Source: JBBEAM01 sp040882845
GTDB lineage: Bacteria > Pseudomonadota > Alphaproteobacteria > Kiloniellales > DSM-21159
Direction: 5' to 3'
DNA length: 64,000 bases
Assembly: GCA_040882845.1 (NCBI GenBank)
Contig: JBBEAM010000009.1
Location: 1 to 64,000, forward strand
Part shown: positions 1-9,913 of the stretch, piece after piece
Position numbering within the stretch: the stretch's first letter is position 1
How the letters are laid out: the number at the start of each line of letters is the position of its first letter
Translations under genes and position numbers: made by a program
Notes under the pieces: generated by a model
Seen by the model: only the letters and a program-made list of their open reading frames with translations
Databases searched by the model: none
What the model was told of the DNA's origin: nothing

Positions 1-1
1 C

Positions 2-1192
<1,191 letters not shown>

Positions 1193-1276
1193 TCTGCTTT
1201 CCCGTAATCTGTAAATCTGCCTGCCCGTAGCGGGCCCGTCGTCATCAACCTGCCGGTGAAACCGTCATGCCCGCGC

Positions 1277-1350
1277 TGGAGCGGGTGACGGGAATCGAAC
1301 CCGCATAACCAGCTTGGAAGGCTGGGGCTCTACCATTGAGCTACACCCGC
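1277..1350 (-). tRNA. tRNA-Gly(TCC)
   Basis: On the minus strand the sequence folds as a cloverleaf with acceptor arm GCGGGTG paired to its complement, a TCC anticodon in the loop CTTCCAA, a GGTTCGATTCC T arm and an encoded CCA. It lies between tRNA-Tyr and tuf on the same strand. Confidence 0.97.
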
Positions 1351-1384
1351 ATTCGCCGTGCGCCTCGGCCACCCGACACCGAAA

Positions 1385-1469
1385 TGGTGGAGGGGGTTGG
1401 ATTCGAACCAACGTAGGCTAAGCCAACGGGTTTACAGCCCGTCCCCTTTAACCACTCGGGCACCCCTCC
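1385..1469 (-). tRNA. tRNA-Tyr(GTA)
   Basis: An 85-nt class II tRNA on the minus strand with acceptor GGAGGGG, a GTA anticodon in the loop CTGTAAA, a long variable arm as expected for bacterial tRNA-Tyr, a GGTTCGAATCC T arm and an encoded CCA. Confidence 0.97.
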
Positions 1470-1669
1470 GTGCCGTTCTTTCCAGCAAAGTACACCCGCG
1501 AAAAACCGAGCCCAAAGACCCGGGACCAAGCGGCTGCGAACTATCGAGAAATTCACCTCGGTGTCAATCCAAAAACACGACAAAAAGCGCCGCGTTCCGC
1601 TCCTTCGACCTTGGGGAGTGGAAAGCAGCACTTGCCCAGCCCTTAGCTGGTGTATCAATAGTAGAGACG

Positions 1670-2488
1670 ATGAGCTCGAAACGCAAGACCCGCAGACTTC
1701 CAGCATCCCGAGAAAGGCGCCCCGCCGCCGGCAAGCAGGCGACGGGGCAATGGCTCTGGGGCGCCCATGCCGTGCTCGCCGCGCTGGCCAACCCGCAGCG
1801 GCTCCCGGCGCGGCTGATTCTAACCCCCGAGGCGGCGCAGCGCCACGCGGCGGAGCTGCACCCGCTGCTGGCCGAGCGCCCGGAGCTGCGGCCCGAGTCG
1901 CTCGGCCGCGAGGCCTTCGCAAAGCTGCTGCCCGAGGGGGCGGTGCATCAGGGCATCGCGCTGGCGACCCCCGCCCTGCCGCAGCCCGGGCTCGAAGAGC
2001 TGCTGCACGGCAACGCTGGCCGCGCGAGCGTCGTAATCGTGCTCGATCAGGTTACCGACCCGCACAACGTCGGCGCCATCCTGCGCTCGGCCGCGGTGTT
2101 CGGCGCCGATGCATTGATCACCACGGAGCGTCATGCCCCGCAGGAAAACGGCGTGCTGGCCAAGTCCGCCTCCGGCGCCCTGGAGCACCTGCCCTATATC
2201 CGCGTCACCAATCTGGCGCGCGGGCTGGAGGCGCTCAAGGCAGCCGAGTATTGGTGCCTGGGCTTCGCCTCGGAAGCGGCCGAGGCGCTCGGCGGCTTTG
2301 CCGCGCCGCCACGCACGGCCCTGGTCCTCGGCGCTGAAGGACTTGGCCTGCGACGCCTGACCCGCGAGGCCTGCGACCTGCTGGTGCGCCTGCCGGTGCG
2401 CGGCGCGATCCGGGACCTCAACGTCTCCAATGCCGCCGCGGTCGGGCTTTACGAGCTCCTCGGGCGCAGCAGCAAGGGCGAAACCTAA
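1670..2488 (+). CDS. rlmB: RlmB/TrmH-family 23S rRNA 2'-O-ribose methyltransferase
   Basis: SPOUT-class (trefoil-knot) methyltransferase; RlmB members methylate the ribose of a G in 23S rRNA domain V using SAM. The product is 272 residues. A basic N-terminal tail (MSSKRKTRRLPASRERRP) is followed by the substrate-binding domain (GAHAVLAAL) and then the knot motifs: DQVTDPHNVGAILRSA (motif 1), VLGAEGLGL (motif 2) and DLNVSNAAAVGLYE (motif 3). The frame stays open far upstream, but that part runs antisense through tRNA-Tyr, so the ATG at 1670 is chosen. The gene is divergent from the tRNAs. RlmB and closely related tRNA Gm18 enzymes are hard to separate by eye, but the length and N-domain favour RlmB. 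Confidence 0.9.
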   Translation: MSSKRKTRRLPASRERRPAAGKQATGQWLWGAHAVLAALANPQRLPARLILTPEAAQRHAAELHPLLAERPELRPESLGREAFAKLLPEGAVHQGIALATPALPQPGLEELLHGNAGRASVVIVLDQVTDPHNVGAILRSAAVFGADALITTERHAPQENGVLAKSASGALEHLPYIRVTNLARGLEALKAAEYWCLGFASEAAEALGGFAAPPRTALVLGAEGLGLRRLTREACDLLVRLPVRGAIRDLNVSNAAAVGLYELLGRSSKGET

Positions 2489-2586
2489 TAAGACATTTTT
2501 CGGGCAGCAGGGATGCTGGCTGCCCCCTCCGCGTAGGACTTCTCAACCGCCGGAATTCGCCGGTGGAGCAACGAGAGGATCTTACA

Positions 2587-3081
2587 ATGAGACGCTTCTT
2601 CATTGCCGCCGTCCTGGGCGCTCCCCTGCTCATCGCCAGTCCCGTCTTGGCGGCAGTCGGCAACAGCGATTTCGACGGTCGGACGGAGCAGGCCGCCTTC
2701 TCCGCCTCCAGTCTGGCGCCGGGGCAGACCATCCTGGGCGCCCTTGAGCGGCTGACGCCGGAGAGCAAGGCCGCCAAGAGCGGTCCCGCGCTAGCCCATG
2801 ATTCGCAGCGCAACGGCCTGTGGTGGCTGCAGGTCGGCATCGGCGACAGCTGGGGCAAAGACCGCCGCCGCCACGACCACGGCTGGAACAAGCACCGCGG
2901 CTGGAACAAGAAGCATGGCTGGAACAAGAAACACGGCCATAAGCAATGGAGCCACTGGGACCGGGACCGCAAGCACCGCGGCTGGGACCGGGATCGGCGT
3001 CGCGGCTGGGATGACCATGACCGCCGCCGCCACGGCCATCGCGACCGGGACCGCGATCACCACCGCGGCCACCGCCGCTAA
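2587..3081 (+). CDS. Secreted His/Arg/Trp-rich low-complexity protein
   Basis: Function not recognised. The 164-residue product starts with a clear Sec signal peptide (MRRFFIAAVLGAPLLIASPVLAA) and continues with about 75 residues of ordinary composition. The last 65 residues are almost only H, R, D, K, W and G. They include three GWNK[HK][RH] hexads encoded by an 18-bp repeat. The high His content suggests divalent-metal or polyanion binding in the periplasm, which is inference only. The ATG at 2587 follows a GAGAGGATCTT ribosome-binding region. The EF-hand gene 45 bp downstream points the same way and could be co-transcribed. Confidence 0.75.
   Translation: MRRFFIAAVLGAPLLIASPVLAAVGNSDFDGRTEQAAFSASSLAPGQTILGALERLTPESKAAKSGPALAHDSQRNGLWWLQVGIGDSWGKDRRRHDHGWNKHRGWNKKHGWNKKHGHKQWSHWDRDRKHRGWDRDRRRGWDDHDRRRHGHRDRDRDHHRGHRR
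2881..2934 (+). repeat. Three tandem 18-bp units encoding GWNK hexads
   Basis: Units at 2881-2898, 2899-2916 and 2917-2934 share the first 12 bases (GGCTGGAACAAG) and vary in the last six. They encode GWNKHR, GWNKKH and GWNKKH inside the secreted low-complexity protein. Confidence 0.85.
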
Positions 3082-3126
3082 ACCCCGGCTCACCCTGCTT
3101 CACTGTAGCGCAAGAGGATACCCGCT

Positions 3127-3531
3127 ATGAACAAGACCCTCATCGCCTTGGCCGCGCTGGCGACCGCAATCTACGGGACCGCCGCCCTGGCGGATCAGGA
3201 CGAAAGCCACCGCGGCGGCAAGATGTTCCAGGCCGCCGATAGCGACGGCAGCGGCGGTTTGAGCATGGAGGAGCTGCGTAGCGTCTCGCTCGACCGCTTC
3301 GCCAAGAAGGATCTGGACGGCGACGGCACCATTACCCGCGAGGAATGGAACTTACGCCACAACCAGATGTTCGACTCTCGCGATCTTGACGGTGACGGCG
3401 AGATTTCCCAGGCGGAGCAGGAAAGCTCTCTCGAGAGCTTCTTCTCCGAGGGCGACGCCGACAGCGACGGCGAGCTCGACAAGGGAGAGCTGCGCGCCGC
3501 CATCAAGTCGCACATCAAGAGCGTCCAGTAA
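3127..3531 (+). CDS. Periplasmic EF-hand calcium-binding protein
   Basis: Small (134 aa) exported calcium-binding protein. Residues 1-22 form a signal peptide ending ALA. Four EF-hand loops follow, at residues 38-49, 62-73, 86-97 and 110-121. Each has the DxDxDG or DxDGSG pattern and an acidic twelfth residue, so all four look competent for Ca2+. No catalytic domain is present, so a Ca2+ sensor or buffer role is the most that can be said. It lies 45 bp downstream of the low-complexity secreted protein and is followed by a strong hairpin terminator at 3582. Confidence 0.88.
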   Translation: MNKTLIALAALATAIYGTAALADQDESHRGGKMFQAADSDGSGGLSMEELRSVSLDRFAKKDLDGDGTITREEWNLRHNQMFDSRDLDGDGEISQAEQESSLESFFSEGDADSDGELDKGELRAAIKSHIKSVQ

Positions 3532-3581
3532 CCCTGCTGTCACCTCCCCCGAGACCGACGGCGGCAGGCTGGGCGCTCAGG

Positions 3582-3613
3582 AAACGGGCGGTTCCACGGA
3601 ACCGCCCGTTTTC
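3582..3613 (+). terminator. Rho-independent terminator after the EF-hand gene
   Basis: A 14-bp perfect stem (AAACGGGCGGTTCC paired to its complement) with a very short loop is followed by a run of T. Symmetric A/T tails mean it may also stop the convergent PuuR-like gene. Confidence 0.85.
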
Positions 3614-3627
3614 GCATCCGCATGCCG

Positions 3628-4182
3628 CTAAAAGCTGGGGGGCGTGCAGGCTGAAACCACCACGGCCTCGGCCTCGCCGACATTGCGGAAGCGGTGCGGC
3701 AGCCGGCTGTCGAAGTAATAGGCCTCGCCGGCCTGCAGCACCCGACGCTGGTCGCCCACGGTAACCTCGAGCTCGCCGGCGACGACCACCCCGCCCTCCT
3801 CAGCTTCGTGCCGGAGCATGGCCTCGCCGGTATCGGCACCGGGGGCGTAGCGTTCGTGCAGGATCTGCAGGGCGCGTTCGGAAAGATCCCGCCCGAGCTG
3901 GCGGTAGGAAACCGCGCCGCCTGCGATCTCGACCAGTTCCTCGGCGGCGAAGAACACCCGGCTGCGCGGCGGCGCCTCCCAGGAAAAGAATTCGGCCAAG
4001 GCGACCGGCAGGCCGTCGAGCACCTTCTTCAGCATGCCGACCGAGGGGCTGGTCTTGTTCTGCTCGATCAAGGAGATCACGGCGTTGGAGACCCCTGCGC
4101 GTTTGGCGAGCTCGCGCTGTGAGAAACCGTGGGCGATGCGCAGAGCCTTCAGGCGCTGCCCGAGATCGAAGGGTTGGTCCAT
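3628..4182 (-). CDS. XRE-cupin transcriptional regulator, PuuR-like
   Basis: DNA-binding regulator of 184 residues. A lambda-repressor-type HTH occupies residues 9-65 (GFSQRELAKRAGVSNAVISLIEQ) and a C-terminal cupin effector domain about 105-184 (HEAEEGGVVVAGELEVTVG, then AGEAYYFDSRLPHRF). This architecture and length match PuuR, the repressor of putrescine utilisation. It is transcribed divergently from the omega-amino-acid aminotransferase at 4324 and lies beside PuuA-, PuuB- and SpuC-like genes, so polyamine control is a reasonable inference. The ligand is not shown by the sequence. Confidence 0.88.
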   Translation of the reverse strand: MDQPFDLGQRLKALRIAHGFSQRELAKRAGVSNAVISLIEQNKTSPSVGMLKKVLDGLPVALAEFFSWEAPPRSRVFFAAEELVEIAGGAVSYRQLGRDLSERALQILHERYAPGADTGEAMLRHEAEEGGVVVAGELEVTVGDQRRVLQAGEAYYFDSRLPHRFRNVGEAEAVVVSACTPPSF

Positions 4183-4323
4183 GGCGCACCTGTTTTCTTG
4201 CTTAGTATATTTAACGTAAATGCCATGCCTCTGCCGATTTTGGCAAGCAACAACTCGCGATTGTCAAATTTCATAACCACGCGTAAACTCGCCGCCTTAC
4301 TCAGCTGTGCACGCGAGGTTCCC
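4183..4323. promoter_or_regulatory. Divergent control region, PuuR-like gene / aminotransferase
   Basis: This 141-bp spacer is noticeably more AT-rich than its surroundings (for example TTAGTATATTTAACGTAAA) and separates two divergent start codons, so it must hold both promoters and probably the regulator's operator. No clean inverted repeat can be assigned by eye. Confidence 0.4.
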
Positions 4324-5676
4324 ATGGACGGCTCGATCCTGGGCGTCAATCCCGACGCCACGCCAAACGATCTCGACAGCTACTGGATGCCCTTCACTTG
4401 GAACCGCAATTTCAAGAAGCATCCCATGCTGCTGGCTTCGGCCAAGGACATGCACTACACGACGGTCAATGGCCAGCAGGTGCTCGACGGCACCGCCGGG
4501 CTGTGGTGCTGCAACGCCGGCCACAGCCGCGAGAGGATCGTCAAGGCGGTGCAGCAGACCGTCGAGCACCTCGACTACGCGCCCAGTTTTCAGCTTGGCC
4601 ACCCCCTTCCCTTCGAGCTTGCCTCGCGGCTGACCACGCTGCTGCCAAAGAGCTTCGACCACGTCTTCTTCTGCAACTCCGGCTCGGAGGCTGTGGACTC
4701 GGCACTGAAGATCGCACTGGCCTATCACAGGGTGCGCGGCGACGCCGCGCGGACCCGGCTGATCGGTCGCGAGCGCGGCTATCACGGCACCGGCTTCGGC
4801 GGCATCTCGGTCGGCGGCATCGTCAAGAACCGGATGTTCTGGGGGCCGCTGATCAACGGCGTCGATCACCTGCCGCACACCCATGACCTGGAACACAACG
4901 CCTACAGCCGTGGCCAACCGGAATGGGGCGCGCATCTCGCCGACGAACTGGAGCGCATCGTCGCGCTGCACGACGCCTCGACTGTCGCCGCGGTGATCGT
5001 CGAGCCGGTGGCCGGCTCGACCGGCGTGCTGATTCCGCCCAAGGGCTATCTGCAGCGGCTGCGCGAGATCTGCGACAAGCACGGCATCCTGCTGATCTTC
5101 GACGAGGTCATCACCGGCTTCGGCCGCCTCGGCACCGGCTTCGCCACGGAGTACTTCGGGGTCAAGCCGGACATCATCACCTGCGCCAAGGGCCTGACCA
5201 ACGGCGTCATCCCCATGGGTGGCGTGATCTGCCGTGAGGGCATCTACGACGCCTTCATGGACTGGGCCGACGACAGCGGCAACACCATCGAGCTGTTCCA
5301 CGGCTACACCTACACCGGCCATCCCGTGGCGGCCGCCGCCGGCCTGGCGACGCTGGAGGTCTATAAGGAAGACGGCCTGTTCGACCGCTGCGCCGAGCTT
5401 TCCTCCTACTGGGAAGATGCCGTGCACAGCCTCAAGGGCACGCGCCACGTCATCGACCTGCGCAACCTCGGCCTGATCGCCGGAATCGAATTGGAGCCGC
5501 GCGACGGCGCCCCGGGCAAACGCGGCTACGAGGCCTTTACCCGCTGCTTCGACGAGGGCGTGCTGATCCGGGTGACAGCCGACATCATCGCGCTCTCGCC
5601 GCCGCTGATCATCGAGAAGGCGCAGATCGACAGGATCTTCGAGACCTTGAAGCAGGTCTTGAACGCCCTCGACTAG
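4324..5676 (+). CDS. Omega-amino acid:pyruvate aminotransferase (beta-alanine-pyruvate type)
   Basis: Class-III PLP aminotransferase of 450 residues that moves a terminal amino group (beta-alanine, GABA or polyamine-derived) to pyruvate, giving alanine. The N-terminus DSYWMPFTWNRNFKKHP is typical of the beta-alanine-pyruvate subgroup. The PLP lysine is K289 in CAKGLTNG and the cofactor aspartate lies in IFDEVITGFGR. The ATG at 4324 is chosen over a longer frame that runs back into the divergent regulator. Alanine dehydrogenase follows 78 bp downstream and could recycle the alanine product. The exact amino donor cannot be told from sequence. Confidence 0.9.
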   Translation: MDGSILGVNPDATPNDLDSYWMPFTWNRNFKKHPMLLASAKDMHYTTVNGQQVLDGTAGLWCCNAGHSRERIVKAVQQTVEHLDYAPSFQLGHPLPFELASRLTTLLPKSFDHVFFCNSGSEAVDSALKIALAYHRVRGDAARTRLIGRERGYHGTGFGGISVGGIVKNRMFWGPLINGVDHLPHTHDLEHNAYSRGQPEWGAHLADELERIVALHDASTVAAVIVEPVAGSTGVLIPPKGYLQRLREICDKHGILLIFDEVITGFGRLGTGFATEYFGVKPDIITCAKGLTNGVIPMGGVICREGIYDAFMDWADDSGNTIELFHGYTYTGHPVAAAAGLATLEVYKEDGLFDRCAELSSYWEDAVHSLKGTRHVIDLRNLGLIAGIELEPRDGAPGKRGYEAFTRCFDEGVLIRVTADIIALSPPLIIEKAQIDRIFETLKQVLNALD

Positions 5677-5698
5677 ACGGCGTAAAGCTGGTGCCATC

Positions 5699-5726
5699 TG
5701 CGGAGCGTCCTGCAGGACGCTCCGCA
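5699..5726 (+). terminator. Perfect hairpin between aminotransferase and ald
   Basis: A 28-nt perfect palindrome (GCGGAGCGTCC stem with TGCA centre) sits in the 78-bp gap. The T-run after it is weak (GCGTTTCG), so it may attenuate or stabilise mRNA ends rather than terminate fully. Confidence 0.5.
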
Positions 5727-5754
5727 TGCGTTTCGATAGCTAGGGGAAGAGAAG

Positions 5755-6879
5755 ATGCTTGTCGGCGTTCCCAAGGAAATCAAGAAACAGGAATACCGGG
5801 TCGGACTGACGCCCTCTTCGGTGCGCGAATTAATCCATCACGGACACAAGGCGCTGGTCGAGACCAAGGCCGGTCTCGGCATCGGCTTCACCGACGCCGA
5901 CTACAATGCCGCCGGCGCGCAGATCGCCAAGTCCGCGGCCGAGGTCTTCGCCAAGGCCGAGATGATCGTCAAGGTGAAGGAGCCGCAGCCCAAGGAATGC
6001 GCGATGCTGCGCCCCGACCAGATCCTCTTCACCTATCTCCACCTAGCTCCGGACCTGCCGCAGACCAAGGGGCTGGTGAAATCCGGCTGCATCGCCGTCG
6101 CCTACGAGACCGTGACCGACCGCCACGGCCGCCTACCCCTGCTGGCGCCGATGAGCGAAGTCGCGGGCCGGATGTCCGTGCAGGTCGGCGCCCACTGCCT
6201 GGAAAAGGAACAGGGCGGCTCCGGCATGCTGCTCGGGGGCGTACCCGGCGTCGCCGCGGCCAAGGTGGTGGTGATCGGCGGCGGTGTCGCCGGCACCAAC
6301 GCGGCGCGCATGGCGATGGGCATGGAGGCCCATGTCACCGTCATCGACAAATCCCTCGACCGCCTCTACGAGCTCGACATGCAGTTCGGCGCGATGCTGA
6401 ACACCATCTACTCGACGGTCGATGCCATCGAGCAGCACGTGCTCGGCGCCGACCTGGTGATCGGCGCGGTGCTGGTGCCCGGCGCCGCGGCACCCAAGCT
6501 GGTGACCCGTAGGATGATCAAGCAGATGCGCCCCGGCTCGGTGCTGGTCGACATCGCCATCGACCAGGGCGGCTGTTTCGAGACCAGCAAGGCGACCACC
6601 CACGACAAGCCGACCTATGTGGTCGACGACGTGGTCCATTACTGCGTCGCCAACATGCCCGGCGCCGTGGCCCGCACCTCGACCATCGCCCTCAACAACG
6701 CCACCCTGCCCTTCGCGCTGGCGCTGGCCAACAAGGGCGTGCGCAAGGCTCTGGCCGACGACCACCATCTGCTGGAAGGGCTCAACGTCGCCCAGGGCAA
6801 GATCACCTACAAGGCGGTCGCCGAGGCGCACAGGATGAACTTCGTGACGCCGCAGGAAGCCCTCGGCCTCTCGGTCTAG
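5755..6879 (+). CDS. ald: Alanine dehydrogenase
   Basis: NAD-dependent oxidative deamination of L-alanine to pyruvate and ammonia, reversible, cytoplasmic. The 374-residue product has standard length. Substrate and catalytic residues are visible at R15, K75 (IVKVKEPQ) and H96 (TYLHLAPD). The NAD Rossmann motif GGGVAGTNAA is at about 177. A GGGGAAGAGA ribosome-binding site precedes the ATG. Its place between pyruvate-dependent aminotransferases suggests that it regenerates pyruvate from the alanine they form. A small cupin gene follows after 2 bp. Confidence 0.96.
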   Translation: MLVGVPKEIKKQEYRVGLTPSSVRELIHHGHKALVETKAGLGIGFTDADYNAAGAQIAKSAAEVFAKAEMIVKVKEPQPKECAMLRPDQILFTYLHLAPDLPQTKGLVKSGCIAVAYETVTDRHGRLPLLAPMSEVAGRMSVQVGAHCLEKEQGGSGMLLGGVPGVAAAKVVVIGGGVAGTNAARMAMGMEAHVTVIDKSLDRLYELDMQFGAMLNTIYSTVDAIEQHVLGADLVIGAVLVPGAAAPKLVTRRMIKQMRPGSVLVDIAIDQGGCFETSKATTHDKPTYVVDDVVHYCVANMPGAVARTSTIALNNATLPFALALANKGVRKALADDHHLLEGLNVAQGKITYKAVAEAHRMNFVTPQEALGLSV

Positions 6880-6881
6880 CC

Positions 6882-7196
6882 ATGGCGGCCGAAGCGCAAC
6901 CCGACGTCCAGGTCGACAACGAGCGCTGCCGCGTCACCCGCTGGCGCTTCGCCCCCGGCGCGGCGACCGGCTGGCACCGCCACGAATACGACTACGTGAT
7001 CGTCCCGGTGGTCACGGGACGGCTGAAGCTGATCGGGCCGGACGGCGCGGAGAGCTTCGCCGAGCTGGAAGCCGGCGTGTCCTATTTCCGCGAGGCCGGC
7101 ATTGAGCACGACGTGATCAACGACAGCGGCCACGACTTCGCCTTCGTCGAAGTGGAGTTCAAGGGCGGCAAGCGCGCCCAGGCGAGCGGTTTCTAG
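6882..7196 (+). CDS. Small cupin-domain protein coupled to ald
   Basis: Single-domain cupin of 104 residues. The first cupin motif GWHRHEYDYVIVPV(x)nG and the second, EAGIEHDVINDSG, provide the usual His/Glu metal-binding set. The start codon lies 2 bp after the ald stop, so translational coupling is likely. The substrate is unknown; such cupins are often isomerases, dioxygenases or ligand sensors. Its stop codon overlaps that of the convergent PuuB-like gene on a shared CTAG. Confidence 0.8.
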   Translation: MAAEAQPDVQVDNERCRVTRWRFAPGAATGWHRHEYDYVIVPVVTGRLKLIGPDGAESFAELEAGVSYFREAGIEHDVINDSGHDFAFVEVEFKGGKRAQASGF

Positions 7197-8482
7197 CCCA
7201 GCGCGTCCTTGATCCGGAACCAGGCCATGGCCAGCGCCAGAACCGGCGTGCGCAGCACCAGCCCGCCGGGAAAATGGCTGTGCGGCAGCTTGGCGAAGAG
7301 ATCGAGCCGCTCCTGCTCGCCGGCCACCGCCTCGGCCAGGACCCTGCCCATCAGCCCGGTCAGCGCCACACCCTGGCCGGAATAGCCCTGGGCGAAGTAG
7401 AGATTGCTTCCGAGCCTGCCGACATGCGGCGAGCGGTTCATCGAAATGCCGACCCGCCCGCCCCAGACACGGTCGAAGGGCACGTCGCCGAGCTGCGGAA
7501 AGGTCCGTTGCATGTCCCGCTGCAGCGCCTGCCTCAGATTTGGCGGGTCGATCAGGGAATAGCTGGCGAGGCCGCCGAACAGCAGCCGGCGGTCCGGGCT
7601 CAGCCGGTAGTAGTTGACGATGAAGCGGCTGTTGGAGACGGCGTCGTTGCCGGGCAGCAGGCGCCGTGCCGTTGCCTCGTCGAGCGGCGGGGTCGCGCCG
7701 ATGTAGTTGGCGATCGGCATCACAATGCCGGTGAGCTGCGGCACCAAGCGCCCGAGATAGGCGTTGCAGCAGACCAGCACGGCCCCCGCCGTCACCTGTC
7801 CCTGCGGGGTGTGCACCACGGCCTGCCGGCCCTGTTCGATGCGCTGCACCGGGCTCGCCTCGTGGATCTCTGCGCCGGCCTCCTTGGCGGCGCGGGCCAG
7901 GCCCAGCGCGTAGTTGAGCGGATGCAGATGCCCCGCCCCGCTTTCCCAGACGCCGCCGACATAGTCGGGACTGTCGACGAAGGCGCGGGACTGCTCAGGC
8001 GTCGCCGCCCATTTGAACTCGGCGTCGTAGCCGTAGTGCCCGATCCAGTTCTCGCAGCTCTCGTTGAGCTCTTTCAGATGCCCCGGCTTGCAGGCCGCCA
8101 TGTAGTAACCCCAGGTCAGGTCGCAGTCGATCCGGTGCTTTTCGACCCGCTCGCGGACGATCCCCTTGGACTCCTCGGCCAGATCCCAGAAGCGCTTTGC
8201 GCCTTCGCGGCCGGCCCACTTCTCGATCTTCTCCATGCCGCAGGAATAGCCGGTGCAGACCTGCCCGCCGTTGCGGCCCGAGGCGCCCCAGGCGATTCGG
8301 TTGGCCTCCAGCAGGATCACCTTGTAGCCGCGCTCGGCGAGATTCAGCGCCGCCGAGATACCGGTCAGGCCGCCGCCGATCACGCAGACGTCGGCACGAG
8401 ACTCGCCTTCCAGCGGCAGATGGACGCTCGGGTCGTTCAGCGTCGCCGCATAGTAGGATTCGATATGCTCTTCGTGCTGCAT
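7193..8482 (-). CDS. puuB: FAD-dependent oxidoreductase, gamma-glutamylputrescine oxidase-like
   Basis: DAO-family flavoenzyme of 429 residues. The dinucleotide motif ADVCVIGGGLTGISAALNLA lies near residue 30, GRNGGQVCTGYS near 70, and the C-terminal FAD contact YFAQGYSGQGVALTG near 370. Similarity to PuuB and location next to a PuuA-like glutamine synthetase support oxidation of gamma-glutamylputrescine to the aldehyde. It is divergent from puuA, with 87 bp between start codons. Other glycine-oxidase-like amines remain possible substrates. Confidence 0.82.
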   Translation of the reverse strand: MQHEEHIESYYAATLNDPSVHLPLEGESRADVCVIGGGLTGISAALNLAERGYKVILLEANRIAWGASGRNGGQVCTGYSCGMEKIEKWAGREGAKRFWDLAEESKGIVRERVEKHRIDCDLTWGYYMAACKPGHLKELNESCENWIGHYGYDAEFKWAATPEQSRAFVDSPDYVGGVWESGAGHLHPLNYALGLARAAKEAGAEIHEASPVQRIEQGRQAVVHTPQGQVTAGAVLVCCNAYLGRLVPQLTGIVMPIANYIGATPPLDEATARRLLPGNDAVSNSRFIVNYYRLSPDRRLLFGGLASYSLIDPPNLRQALQRDMQRTFPQLGDVPFDRVWGGRVGISMNRSPHVGRLGSNLYFAQGYSGQGVALTGLMGRVLAEAVAGEQERLDLFAKLPHSHFPGGLVLRTPVLALAMAWFRIKDALG

Positions 8483-8569
8483 CGCTGATCGACCGGCTTG
8501 CCTGGAAATGACTTGCGGAGTAGCAAGAAGCGGGCGCTTCCTGCCCGCTTGGATTTAGCAGGTTCCTGC

Positions 8570-9913
8570 ATGGCTTATATTGACGATTTTCTCAAGAAGC
8601 ACCGCATTGAAGAGGTCGAGTGCCTGATCCCCGACATGGCGGGTATCGCGCGCGGCAAGATCATCCCGGCCGAGAAGTTCATCAGCGGCAAGCGCGCCGC
8701 AGGTCTGCGCATTCCCGAATCCGTGTTCATCCAGACCGTGACCGGCGGCTATCCCGACGACGACGGTGTGACCAACGACGCCCAGGTCGATGTCTATCTG
8801 GTGCCCGACGAGAAGACCATCCGCACCGTCCCCTGGTATCCCGATCCCACGGCGCAGGTAATCTGCGACGCCTACTTCCTCGACGACACGCCGGTCACCT
8901 TCTCCGCCCGCTATGTCCTCAAGCGGGTGCTGGAGCTCTACGCCGAGCAGGGCTGGACGCCGATCATCGCGCCGGAGCTGGAGTTCTATCTGGTCGACAA
9001 GAACACCGATCCGGACTATCCGCTGCTGCCGCCGATCGGCCGTTCCGGCCGCCGCGAAACCTCGCGCCAGGCCTTTGGGCTGGACGCCGTCAACGAGTTC
9101 GATCCGCTGTTCGAGGAGGTTTACGACTTCTGCGACGCAATGCGGGTCGAGGTCGATACCTTGACCCACGAGGGCGGCTCCGCCCAGATGGAGATGAACT
9201 TCAACCACGGCGACGCCCTGGAGCTCGCCGACCAGGCGCTGCTGTTCAAGCGCGGCGTGCGCGAGGCGGCCCTGCGTCACAACGTCTATGCCACCTTCAT
9301 GGCCAAGCCGATGCAGGGCGAACCCGGCAGCTCCATGCACATCCACCAGTCGGTGATCGACAGCAAGACCGGGCGCAACCTCTTTGCCACCAAGACTGGC
9401 AAGGATACCCGCCTGTTCATGCATCACATCGCCGGCCTGCAGCGCTACCTGCCGGCGGCGATGCCGCTGCTGGCCCCCAACGTCAACTCCTACCGGCGGC
9501 TGATTCCCGACAGCGACGCGCCGATCAACACCCACTGGGGAACCGACAACCGCACCGTCGGCTTCCGCGTGCCGATCTCCCCGGCCGCCGGGCGGCGGGT
9601 CGAAAACCGGGTCGCCGGCGCCGACGCCAACCCCTATCTGGCGATCGCCGGCTCGCTGGCCTGCGGCTATCTGGGAATGATGGAGAAGCTGAAGCCGACC
9701 AAGGCGATCGAGGGCAGCGCCTATCGCCTGGCGCACACCCTCCCGCGCACGCTGCATCATGCCCTCGACCGGCTGGGCGCCTCGCGGCCGCTGAAGAACG
9801 TGCTGGGCGACGACTTCGTCGAGGTCGTCCGCGCGGTCAAGGACGCCGAGCTCAACGCCTACCAGCAGGTGATCTCCTCCTGGGAGCGCGAGCACCTGCT
9901 GCTCAACGTCTGA
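8570..9913 (+). CDS. puuA: Gamma-glutamylputrescine synthetase-like glutamine synthetase
   Basis: Glutamine-synthetase-fold ligase of 447 residues, expected to join glutamate to putrescine or a similar amine with ATP. The N-terminal beta-grasp domain is followed by the catalytic barrel with PELEFYLVD, the ATP/metal-site stretch GSSMHIHQS and NRVAGADANPY near the C-terminus. The adenylylation loop of classical GlnA is not evident. The ATG at 8570 is preferred over one 72 bp upstream because the MAYIDDFLKKH start matches the family N-terminus. Together with the divergent PuuB-like gene and the SpuC-like gene it forms a putrescine degradation set. Confidence 0.88.
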   Translation: MAYIDDFLKKHRIEEVECLIPDMAGIARGKIIPAEKFISGKRAAGLRIPESVFIQTVTGGYPDDDGVTNDAQVDVYLVPDEKTIRTVPWYPDPTAQVICDAYFLDDTPVTFSARYVLKRVLELYAEQGWTPIIAPELEFYLVDKNTDPDYPLLPPIGRSGRRETSRQAFGLDAVNEFDPLFEEVYDFCDAMRVEVDTLTHEGGSAQMEMNFNHGDALELADQALLFKRGVREAALRHNVYATFMAKPMQGEPGSSMHIHQSVIDSKTGRNLFATKTGKDTRLFMHHIAGLQRYLPAAMPLLAPNVNSYRRLIPDSDAPINTHWGTDNRTVGFRVPISPAAGRRVENRVAGADANPYLAIAGSLACGYLGMMEKLKPTKAIEGSAYRLAHTLPRTLHHALDRLGASRPLKNVLGDDFVEVVRAVKDAELNAYQQVISSWEREHLLLNV

